Positions 1 to 11,602 of a DNA stretch of 32,749 nt are shown here, in pieces. The stretch comes from Aureobasidium sp. EXF-3400 (taxonomy: Eukaryota; Ascomycota; Dothideomycetes; Dothideales; Saccotheciaceae). The notes under the pieces are model-generated. The model was not told the DNA's origin. It was given only the letters and a program-made list of their open reading frames with translations, and did not search any database. Numbering within the stretch: position 1 is the first letter of the stretch; every line of letters starts with the position of its first letter. Both the position numbers and the translations under genes were made by a program. The stretch covers positions 1-32,749 of the forward strand of contig SWBL01000450.1 of NCBI GenBank assembly GCA_024195585.1, read 5' to 3'.

Positions 1-1887
<1,887 letters not shown>

Positions 1888-2000
1888 ACCGCTTCTTCCG
1901 TGCCAAACAACATGGAAGATGGTACTCAACAAAATTGAACTTTGGGCAAGCGATCGCAGCAGGGCACGCGTGACGGTGTACTCTTAGCTTCTCTACTTTA

Positions 2001-4698
2001 CTATTTAACGATTATCAAAACCTCCAATCCGTTGACGAAACCTTCTGCCTTGACCCAGAGTCTTCCACACCTCTCGTATTCCGTCCCAGATGCAAAGGCA
2101 ATCGAAAGCTCTTCTTTTCCTCTTGACATGAACATTGTTTTAATCTCAGAGAGTAGTGATCGACTACTTCGAGTGCCCAAATATGGCTCGTACCGGACAT
2201 ACACTTTGCTCTCTTCGTAACGCACCGATCCGCCGCTCTTCGATTTTTCTTGAACAAATTATCGAGCTCCTCCCTCCACGCTACAACTCCCTCATCATCT
2301 TCTTGTGTGCTGAAGATCGTCACGATACTGTGCTTGAGTCCCTCCCCCACCGCGAGGTACAAAGGCATTACGAGATATCGAAATGCACAATTGCGTTCTG
2401 AATCTAAGTCTGGCCATGGAGATAATCTTCTAAGGGGACCTCTGTGGAGGTCACATTCTTTGCGGAAGGACTGTACATTTCTGCAGTTACAATATGAGAG
2501 TCTTTAGCACACGGGAAGGCATACTCTGGGCAATCTGTGCTAAGTTGTGGAAAGTGTATGAAAAGGAATCACTCTGCACCATCACTAAATGCATGTACGT
2601 AGATCTACACTTGTGTTCGATTTGTTGAGAATGCATTGACGCCATCAGAGACGAGTACTGGCTCCTTTTCTTATAGCAATACTCTGAAGATCTCTGCTCC
2701 TACGAGCTTTGTCATTTGCGCACCTTTGTGGTCATTCTTTGTGGGCGAGTACTTTTTCATAGCTCTAAAGTGATAAGCTTGGAGGTCGCGTTCTGCGATA
2801 GCAAGTTCAATGTCAATGTTATCAGAAAAAACTGACATTGCGGTTAGTTGAGATTATACTTGTGAAGGACACAATCTCGTGACAGTGGCCCCCTTTTTCT
2901 CATGTATTGAATGGAGTTGTGGTGGTATGCATCTTTGGCATGTTTTGAGATATAGTGTGTTTGGTATTCGCATAGTTGCTGACCATAGAAACCAGAATAC
3001 CGACATCGACATGAATATCCGCAATCTGGCTCTCGACAGCGAAGTGGGAATGCCTCTAAATCACACTCAGGTTTGATATAATGCTGAAGTCTGGCCAAAA
3101 CATAAGAAAAGCCCATGTCGCAGCTAAACTCGCATGGCAGCTGATCCTGGTCGTGGCGGCCTTCGTAGTGGTCCTATGTTGCACAGTGATCTCAAATTCC
3201 ACGAGTGTACTCAAGTAGAATGCAGCCCCGGTGTCTGGGGAGCCAGGCCACTGATGTCGGATACGCTAGACAGTGAACGCTGAATGGATCTGTCCTGCCA
3301 GTCGTGTATGTGTGGAACTACGAACCCAGGAGATGTTTGAGTATCGATCCTCGAGGTGTTATAAGCTAAGTTGCTACTATACTCGTATGAGAAGTCTGCT
3401 CGAAGGGCAGTTGTTAATTTTGGACGCTTCTTGATGATAGAAGTCAAATCGTCAGAAATCGTGGGCTTAAGAGATGGGTTCTGTGGTTGATTGTCTCGCT
3501 GGGCAGTCAGAGGTCTGGACGATGTCTGGCTGGCAACCGTGAAAGTGTTAGAAGTTGAATGATCAACAGGTGTGAGTTGCTGTGTTTGGCCTTGGTAGCC
3601 TCCCGCTCGTCCGTGTGAGATCTGGCCGTTGGCCTTCGAGGTGCGTAGTAAGCTCATAAGAGAAGTAGCATGTAAATTTGATCGCTTTCTCTTCTGCAGC
3701 ATCTTGCGATGTATAGCAAAATCAGCGCTGTCGTCATTCCTATCATTGGTATCGTACACGTTGTCCTCTGCGGAAAGTGTTGCGCTGGTTGATGTGAGCA
3801 ATGCATCATGAGCAGATTGTAGGAGTCTACGTACCGCTTCCTTGCACATGCGAGTACATGTTCGTAGCATATACGGATCTAATCTTGTGAAAGATTGACA
3901 TCTGCAAGGCCCTGAATTTCTGTTGCGACCTGACGGTAGGCTTCAAGAGGTGGTACCTGTCGTGTGATGCCTTAAAGTTGTAAGATCAGACCTGCTGAGA
4001 TCTCATCTCCGTCTAACTCCACCTGACTGCTCATCTGGTTGCCCTAGCGTAGTACGTAGTTGAGGATCATCGAGCAGAATATCAAGCCCTGTATATCTAA
4101 CAATGCACTTTTGTTCTGAACGTGAGCCGCAGAACCATGATTCAATATAGCAGAAGCGGATTCATATAGTTGTAAAGGTAGACGTCAGATGGTACGAGGC
4201 ATGCCCTAAGCGGACAAACAAATCGATTGTTGGGCCCAGAGTCCTCCATGACATCTGTGAGAGTGGTCTTAGAAGCTCAAGCAGGATCGATCATTTAGGT
4301 GAAGGGTTCTGTTATCTTGATCACTTTGGCAGGTTTGTTTTCAGGTAGATATGACTCTGACACTGTCTTTGAGATAGGCTCGAGAACAGGCTTCGAGGTT
4401 GGCCGCAGCAAAAGAAAATAACCTACATCCTCAATGAATAGTGCTGGCTTCGATGATACCACAAGATTCGACTCGATGTTCAACAGAGCATCATTCCAGG
4501 CATGATTTGGAAGAAGAATGAGAGATGCGCTGTCGCTTGGAAATTGACTCTAGGAAACAGCAACCATTCCGAACGCCTTCGGAACGCTCTTGTTCTTCTC
4601 TTCAGACAGAGAGCTTGTGACGACTCTGGAGGCTCAAGTAACGGGCCCAGCCATTCAACGATGTTAGTACCCACCCAACAATTGGCATCAGAATCGTC
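2001..4698 (-). pseudogene. Decayed zinc-finger protein gene (C2HC finger visible)
   Basis: A succession of protein-like segments runs 5' to 3' on the minus strand with no intron signals to explain the frame changes. From about 4698 to 4295: segments containing WLGPLLEPPES and IEDVGYFLLLRP, then in-frame TAA and TGA, then MEDSGPNNRFVCPL near 4240. At about 4170-3890: ESASAILNHGSAAH, then, one base out of frame, LDILLDDPQLRTTLG, then VELDGDEISAG, an in-frame TAA, and LEAYRQVATEIQGLAD. The longest clean piece is 219 codons at 3211-3870, with basic clusters RKRKRS and KKRPK. At 3063-3134 a C-x3-C-x12-H-x5-C finger is visible. A following Cys pair (CREPDC) is out of register with its histidines. 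Segments at 2671-2824 and 2001-2250 carry further frames broken by stops; the last ends at TAG 2001-2003. Function is inferred only from the finger. An intron-rich live gene is possible but needs too many non-consensus introns. Confidence 0.45.
3211..3870 (-). CDS. Longest open piece of the zinc-finger relic (219 codons)
   Basis: Open from ATG at 3868-3870 to TGA at 3211-3213, and open a further 60 nt upstream without an ATG. It begins MLRTCTRMCKEAVRRLLQSA, a likely helix, then becomes Ser/Thr/Asn/Gln-rich with two basic clusters that could act as nuclear localisation signals. A donor GTATCC at 3264 with an acceptor AG at 3174-3175 would join it in phase (91-nt intron) to the C2HC finger exon just downstream, which is why I treat it as part of the same gene. 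I do not recognise the family. If the broken frames elsewhere are real damage, this is a fragment and not a working gene. Confidence 0.3.
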   Translation of the reverse strand: MLRTCTRMCKEAVRRLLQSAHDALLTSTSATLSAEDNVYDTNDRNDDSADFAIHRKMLQKRKRSNLHATSLMSLLRTSKANGQISHGRAGGYQGQTQQLTPVDHSTSNTFTVASQTSSRPLTAQRDNQPQNPSLKPTISDDLTSIIKKRPKLTTALRADFSYEYSSNLAYNTSRIDTQTSPGFVVPHIHDWQDRSIQRSLSSVSDISGLAPQTPGLHST

Positions 4699-7017
4699 AT
4701 CTCAAACAGAGGGATTCTTTTACGCAGCGAGAACGAGAAATGCCAACGCTTGAGGCAAAAGTCGCGACGATGTTCGTGACCATCAACAACGACTTTACAA
4801 CTGTCAAAGGCTGTCACTCGGCAGCTCTTGCTTCCGAGAAACACGTTTCCGATTATGCAGTTCCATGTCCTGCAGCTTGCTGCAAAAAAGCTGTCCGTTT
4901 GTCCATTATTTCGGCACGCTCGGCTATCGCATTTTTTCTGCTCTTTAAGATTTAAGAGGCTTTTCGAACCGTTCAACGGGCAACCGTTCTTGAAAACACA
5001 AGCGTCGCGACGGCGGATATAACCGGCGCTGTACCTTTTTTGCTGTTTCACTTCCTCACCAACCAGAGAAATAATGTTTTCGTTCGCAAGCATGCCCCGA
5101 GCGGTCCATTGGAGGAAGAAAAAAAAGGGACCGCAAGCCTAGAAAGAAAATGTAGAAAGTAAGCTTATTGTGATTCCGAACGGAAGCATACGAGAACGAC
5201 ATCTCTTGCGTGATACAAATGCAGCCCAGTATGGGGAGATGTGGAAAACAAGGATCATGGGCGTGGCCCTTCTTTGGAGAAGAACTGTAACCGGTGTGTG
5301 GCTGTGAAGTGAAGACGGAACTGCGTATCTCCGTATCGATGATAAGCGTATTTCGTACCAAGATCACGCTCGTCAAAGATGTGCACTCAACCTTGTCTAT
5401 GGACTATCAATCTGAAGAATAGGTATTCTGGTTGAGAACACATGATTCGGATGCATCCAAAACAATCTGTCGGTTCTTGGGTTTGTTGGCTTCGCAGCAA
5501 CAAGCCTGTTGCCTGGTAGATTAATCATCAGCAAAAGTCGTGCTTGGACGATTCGTTGTTGCACCTGTTCTTCCTCGTTGTGCCGTACACTTGAAAGGAA
5601 CAATCTCCGTAAACTGACCAATTGACTTCCTTTGCGCTGATGAGACAGACTCAAGGGATCTTCAGAGACCTCGGAGACATCACAAGCAATGCATACTGAA
5701 CTCCGAGAACAGCTGCAGCCTATCAAACACTTCTCACGTATGCTAGAAAGTAGTCAACATGCAATTTGCTGAGTAGCAGTAAACATGCAAGTTACTAGAT
5801 ACTCATGCATCGCGATTATTAATATTTGTTGTTGAGATTGAGCAGCAGGAAAGCCGCGCAATATTTTACAGGTGCAGACATGCCTTGCCATGATGTCGAC
5901 AGTGATGTCTGTATCCAACCGTGAAGGCGGCTCTGCTGTGCAGCTGTCTTCGAAGAGCATAATAAGTACTGTACCCGAGGCCGGATGGCATAGCTCCCGC
6001 AGTCCGAGTCAGAAACCAGATGGTGTAGGTTCAGCCTTTTCTACATACATATATGAACGTCCGTAGTACGTGCATAGAACGCTACTGCTTCGGCGTTGGG
6101 ATGGTACAGTATCGCCAGACACATGCCAACGAGAAGTGGAATGTTTCTTGCATCAGAGGTTTCAGAAGAGAAAGCAGGTGTATGTCTTTGTTGCTTTTGC
6201 AACTTCTAGAAACACATTCTTCAGTCACTTTTGTTCACTAGTACTCCAAGCTTGGATCTATATCGAATAGTCGTGTTTCAATAAAAAAGCTAGCTACTCT
6301 TAGCTACTCTTATCCTTGCCGGGAACACTGATCTGCAGATGGGATATTCGACGTTCGCTACTCAGAGTACTATCGACTGGGGGGTGCTTGATGCTCGATG
6401 AAAGATAGACCGTGCAGGGGTCCGGAAATTGTGTGTGTGTGGCAGCCTCAACGTGGGGTTGAGAAAGACGAAGGCGATAGCAGACAGGCAGGTATTAATA
6501 GTGTAGCCTTGTTACAGTGATAAGACGGTTGTTGACGGAGTCTTCAATGAAGCACGGCTTTGAAACCACGGCTATGACAAGCTAATTGTATATGCGACAG
6601 CAAGGAGAGCGAAACACAATCCCTGCGGTCGATGAGAAACAGAAACCAGGCACTGGCGTGAGAACCGAGACACGAATGACGGCGGCGGAGCGGCGTGGAG
6701 ATGTCGAACGTGCACCGGGTCGAGTCGTCGGCTCACTCTAGACCCAGAGGAGCAAAGAGTGGTCGGGACCGGAGGAGCGAAGAGTGGTCGGAGTTTTTTT
6801 TCTTGCTTTGCGGCAGTACACATCGTGGTTGCGAACGACGGGAATTCGCTGACGATTGCAATGATGACGCCGCCCGAGCAGGCGCAATCATCAGACCAGA
6901 AATGCGAGATTCGACTCGGTCAACAGGCTGCACTTGATGAATTGAGACGGACTGCTGTCAAAAGAGATTAAGCACTGTCATTGGCACTGGAATTGGTCGT
7001 CCAGGAGTCATCAAGCA
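4699..7017. other. Gene-free stretch between zinc-finger relic and next leader
   Basis: No frame here has recognisable domains, consistent splice signals or coding-like composition over a useful length. The longest (minus, 4602-5093) is Cys-rich but matches no finger spacing. A direct repeat lies at 6291-6312 (two copies of a 10-mer, TAGCTACTCT) after an A-rich run, and a 25-nt tandem repeat lies at 6747-6791. No tRNA or other RNA gene was seen. Confidence 0.5.
6747..6791. repeat. Imperfect tandem repeat, period 25 nt, two copies
   Basis: Two copies of a 20-nt unit (GAGGAGCAAAGAGTGGTCGG and the same with one A-to-G change) start at 6747 and 6772, separated by ACCG-containing spacer bases and followed by a T8 run. 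It lies in non-coding sequence about 0.9 kb upstream of the reductase-like gene. It may be a remnant of slippage or a repeated protein-binding site; nothing decides between them. Confidence 0.7.
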
Positions 7018-7716
7018 TTGCTTGTTGTATTTAGTGGTTGCGCGGGTTGTCATCGCCGACTAAACGGGAAGCGAACCAAAGCCAGCCAGACTTTGCTCGC
7101 ACTCCTTACCCAACCCATCCGGACGCTTCAAGTCAACGATAGCTTGCTTCTCCTCATCCGTTCCCACCCTCGACTTCCTCGTCTTGCTTTTCAGAAATTC
7201 GGCCTCGGTCTTGCACGTCGTCGCCCACTAGTCTATCCTCTCACGCTCGTTTCTTGTCCACCCCTTTCCTCCCATTATATACCGCTTCAACACGCGCCGC
7301 GTGCACTTTCACCGTTTGGCCGCGTTTCTTGATCTTGGAAATTGCCCGACGCTTGGATTCGCTTCTTCGGTCGTTCCTCGACAATATCACAACTCTCTTG
7401 TCCTCAGCCACCGCCGTCTCGCGTCCATTTCTCTCTCGCGCTTTGAGCGTATCGCATCATGGCGCCCACAGTCCCTAGATTGCGCATCCTGTCAGGTCAG
7501 TCGTGCCGTCCATGTTCCTAACCATCCTTGCCCTTCCACGCTGCGCCATTGGAACGGGTCCACTTTTCTAGCTCAAGCAAATATCCATCACTGCCCATCC
7601 CAGCCGCTCTGCTAATCGCACTTGCCCTGTCCTGGTGTGCTGCAATCATATGCTCATCGAGCATTGCTCTCCTCACACATCTCTTTCCCATCTCTGACAC
7701 GAGCCGTCAATCCATC
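7018..7716 (+). promoter_or_regulatory. Pyrimidine-rich promoter and leader of the reductase-like gene
   Basis: From about 7080 the sequence turns strongly CT-rich on the sense strand (CTCCTTACCCAACCC, CTCATCCGTTCCCACCC, TTTCTCTCTCGC), the usual look of filamentous fungal promoters and 5' UTRs. It includes the uORF at 7459-7521. The frame of the main gene stays open upstream to a TTG at 7528, but the first in-frame ATG is 7717. Confidence 0.5.
7459..7521 (+). promoter_or_regulatory. 20-codon upstream ORF in leader
   Basis: ATG at 7459 in a favourable context (ATCATGG, the same as the main start) reads MAPTVPRLRILSGQSCRPCS and stops at TAA 7519-7521, 195 nt before the main ATG. A donor-like CAG|GTCAGT lies inside it at 7493-7501, so the region could instead be an exon of a spliced leader. 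Either way it would affect translation of the downstream gene only if transcription begins upstream of 7459, which the sequence cannot show. Confidence 0.4.
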
Positions 7717-10240
7717 ATGGCCGTCGAGCAACCGCAACAGACGCAACAGCTCACTAACATCTGTGTAGTCGGCGGAAATGCCGTCTCTGCCTTCATGTCA
7801 TGGAGACTCTCGGCGACCAACGCATGCGATGTCACTCTCGTCTGGAAGAACGGCTTTGAGAACGTGTCGCAGTATGGCCTTTCGTTCAAGTAAGCCAATG
7901 CTGTCGCTGCCATCCGCAAACTCCACTGACTCTTCTAGATCTTCTACATTCGGAAACGAGAGGTTCAAGCCCAGACAAGGTCAGTCGACGCGCTCGTCGT
8001 CACAAAATACTCATATGCTAACATGGTTCAAAGTCGTCCGCACTCCCGAAGAAGCAGCAAAAACCTCAAAAGCGCCTTACGATTACGTCCTTTTGTGCGT
8101 CAAGGCACTCCCAGATGTATACGACCTTGCATCCATCATCGAGTCCGTCGTCGCTCCTCAGCATACCTGCATCCTGATCAACACAACACACTCGCTTGGT
8201 GTCGAGTCGTATCTCGAGCAAAGATTCCCTACAAATGTGGTTCTGTCTCTTGTCGCCGGTGCCGAGCTCTCACAAGTGGGCGCAAGTGAGTTCGAACACA
8301 AGGGCTCGGTCGATATCTGGGTCGGCCCCGCCAACAGAAACCCCTCGATTCCTGCTTCGATACAGTCGGACATGGCCGAAGCATTGGCCATGACATTGAG
8401 CTCAGGTCAGGTGGACTGCAAGGTGTCGTCTAACATTAGACAGCAACAGTACGAGCGCATGATCGGGTAAGTCTCCATCTCTAGCCTGTTGACTATTTAT
8501 TTCTAACACATTTTTCGCAGCCCAATCGCCTTCCACCCCGCCAGTGTCTTATTCGAAGCGCCCAACCATGCCGAGCTACTCGAGAAGACTGGCGCTCGGT
8601 CTATGATCGTCGGCATAATCGAGGAGCTCCTTCTTCTCGCAAAATCTCAAGGCTGTGTTTTCCCCGAAAACTTCACAGAGCAGACTATGGAAACCATGAT
8701 CCAGCCCACTGCTACACCCAGCACCATGTACCAAGACTTTACTGCCCGCCGACCTCTCGAAATCGAGACTTTCCTCGGCGCTCCTATCAAGCTCGCCCAA
8801 GACGCCGGTGTTTCAGTTCCTCGCATAGAAACACTATACGCCCTTCTTCACAACGTCAACAAACTGAACCAATCCCGTCCACCCCCTGCAGCTGCAGTCT
8901 CACCGCCAATTCCTGCACAAACACCCCGTATGGGCCCAGGTCCGAACATGGGCCCTGGCCCCAACCAGCGTGGTCCGATGAATGGTCCGATGAATGGTCC
9001 TATGCCTGGTCACCCTGGTAGACCTGGGATGATGAGGCCTGGAAGCAGAGCACCTTCAATGACTGGTGGTCCACCTCCCCCAATGCGCAGAGGACCTTCG
9101 ATGAACAACGGTTTCGGTCCGCCCATCAGAATGAACGGAAACGGCCCACGTGGACCTCCCCAGCAGCCAACCCGTCGACCATCGCTTGAAGACAACGAGC
9201 TTGAGGAGTTCAGCCATCTGATGCTTTACGACAACTTGCCAGAGGGCGCTCTGCCCGAAGGCGCGATTCCGAACGGCGCCGGTCCTGGGGGTGAGATGGG
9301 AATGCGTGAGAGAGAACTGGCCCTCCGCCAGAGAGAGTTGGCTTTGAGAGAGCAAGAGTTCAACATGAGACGTCGCATGCCTCCTCCTCCTGCTTCTCAT
9401 GCCGGAGGCTTTGATGATGATGACGAGGACGGCGAAGATTACTTTGACCCCATGGCTGCAGGAAGAAATGTTCCCATGATTGACCCTGACAATTTCGACA
9501 TGATGAGCGTCACTTCAAGACGCACACGCAAAGCACCCCCACCCTCTGCCAACCAACTCCGCAACAACCTAGAGATGGGCGGTCCTCCGATGAGAGGAGG
9601 TGGCAGAGGCATGTTCGCAAGGCCTAAGGTGCAGAACCGAACCAGTGCTAGACTAATGTCCGAAATTCCTGGTCTGCACGAAAACCTCATGGGCAACCCG
9701 TTGCTAGGATACTCGTCAGACAGATATGGAGGTGTTGACCGCCACAATCTTGGACAGGAATCGAGAACCAACTCACTTACCGCAGAACGCCTGAACGAGC
9801 TTTCAAGAGGCGGCACTCCTGGCCAAGGCCCTTATCCTGGCCCAATGCCTCCTCCAATGGGTCGACGTGCCAGTAACTCCCCTGGACACCCTCTCGGACC
9901 CCCAAGAGGACCTCCCGGACAACGCCCCTTTCCGCCAAATGGACAAAATGGATACCCACCCAACATGAATGGCCGACCATCGCCTCCTGGCGTCATGGGC
10001 TCGCCAATGCAACGCCCACCGACCCAACAAGGTCAAGTGCCACAGCATGTTGATCAGCAGAACGGGGTGAGCCATCTCTATCCGCCCAAAAGCGGCCCTC
10101 AAGAACGCAGTCTGACAGGTTCCGCGAGCGCTAGCGCGGGGAGTGGTGATAGCAACCACTCGGTGCCCCTTGATTCCGACCCTTCGGCCCACAGCAGCTC
10201 CAGCAGCCTAGGACCCCGTCCAGCCCACGGTGTCCGATAG
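7717..10240 (+). CDS. Ketopantoate-reductase-fold protein with long Pro/Gly/Met-rich tail
   Basis: Exons 7717-7889, 7939-7979, 8034-8466 and 8521-10240 give 788 residues; the introns are 49-54 nt. Residues 14-330 follow the ApbA/PanE layout: an N-terminal Rossmann strand and loop (ICVVGG, residues 15-20), a middle segment with YDYVLLCVKA, and a C-terminal helical half ending in the family's EIETFLGAPI...GVSVP motif. The usual GxGxxG is GGNAVS here. Where bacterial PanE has its catalytic Lys and following Asn, this protein has Arg213 and Pro217, so pantothenate-pathway activity is doubtful. Residues from about 335 on are low complexity: PGPN/NGPM repeats, three charged heptads (RERELAL, RQRELAL, REQEFNM) near 475-495, acidic DDDDEDGEDYFD, then Pro/Gly-rich to the end. 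No membrane segment is seen. The start is the first in-frame ATG (ATCATGG). Confidence 0.85.
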
Positions 10241-11602
10241 ATCGCCGAAGTCACGACTGCATTTCAATCTTCGCACGTGGGCGAATCTCCAGAACAACTC
10301 ACACGACTCATACAGATCCCGTTCTTCAGGTCCAACGAACTCGACAACCAAAATCATTCCTTTTCTCTCCTCCTCACCTGACTGCATTATCCAATTCGCA
10401 GCATAATACGCTCCTTTCGTTGCCTTGCGAATACAAACCGGTTGAATCAGGCTCTTTATTTCCTAGGTTCAGATGACTTGAGTCTACAAAGACGGCGGCT
10501 ACTCTAGCACAGGCGCATTTTTTATCAGTATCTGAACGCTTCGCACGTACATACTTCACACTTCAGCAATAGCATGCTGTCCTGGACCTTTACCAAAAGT
10601 TCAACAGACTCTGTTATGCCAGAGCGACTCGACAATTGGCATTCACCTCTTTTATGGTATTTTCATGTCGCTTCCATCGCGTCGATGCATTTTCTTTTGT
10701 CTTCTAATCTCTTCATTTGTGTTGAACAATCATCATCCTGGAGAGCGAGAGGGAGGGAGGAACAGTCTCTTTTGGTCACTTTCTTGTCCACCAGAGACAG
10801 TTTGGACGGCAGCACCGTGTAATATCTTCATTATTTTCGCATGAGGCGTGGCGGAGGAAATAGTATGTTTTTTTATTTTGTTTCACGTCGAGGTGTGTAT
10901 GGGGATGAGTGGACTTTCAATGTCTTTTTGTCTGCAACGGTTCTCTTGTTGCACGAATGAATGTGACATGCGTGTCACCTTGTAACGAATGCTGTCAGAA
11001 TGAATTCGTCTTGACTAGAATACATCTTTATCCTGCCGCGCCTGAACACAAACTTGGTACACTGACTAAGGCAAGCCCCACTCATAACATTGTCGTGCCG
11101 GCCCTTTTCTGGACGTCGAACAATCACCGTACACTTGCAAGAGCTCTTGGGATTTATCATTGAGCTGTGTACGGTAGAACTCCCTCCAGATACAATGCAG
11201 CACCGATTTTTTCCGTCAAAGACCGACAGCGCAGGACTGGCTTGCTTGATTGACCTGAAGGATCATACGCTATCGCCAATATTTGCAGTTCTGATGGTAT
11301 GCCGAGTTGCCAAGTCCATGTCGAGGCGTAACATGATCAAAGCGTTTTATCAGATCATCGGTCCGCTTTATCTGATCGGTGCTTTTTTGGCGACAGGTAC
11401 GACAACAGCTTCCGACTTCCCACGTCTTATGGAGCTCAACACGCCTTGCCAAGTAGATGGATGTAGCATGGTCCGATTTAGGCACGAAAGAACGTGCTTT
11501 TAAGTATGACCTCCGCACATCCGTGTATCTCTCTGTCTTTTCAGGTAGGCCTTTGATCGTATAATTGGTTTTGGTCCTTTGTACCTCTACGTGCCTCGAG
11601 CC
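10241..11602. other. Spacer between reductase-like gene and MFS gene
   Basis: About 1.36 kb that should hold the 3' UTR of the upstream gene and the promoter of the MFS gene. T-rich runs occur at about 10867-10880. Frames up to about 137 codons exist on both strands but show no domain and no splice structure. I see no gene here. Confidence 0.5.

Noticed and set aside
4602..5093. Cys-rich 163-codon minus-strand frame
   Set aside because: Cys and His spacing fits no finger, the plus strand is open over part of the same stretch, and composition does not favour coding.
7528..7716. N-terminal extension of the reductase-like protein with a hydrophobic segment
   Set aside because: The extension starts only at TTG. 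The first in-frame ATG at 7717 has a good context and the Rossmann strand follows at the usual distance.
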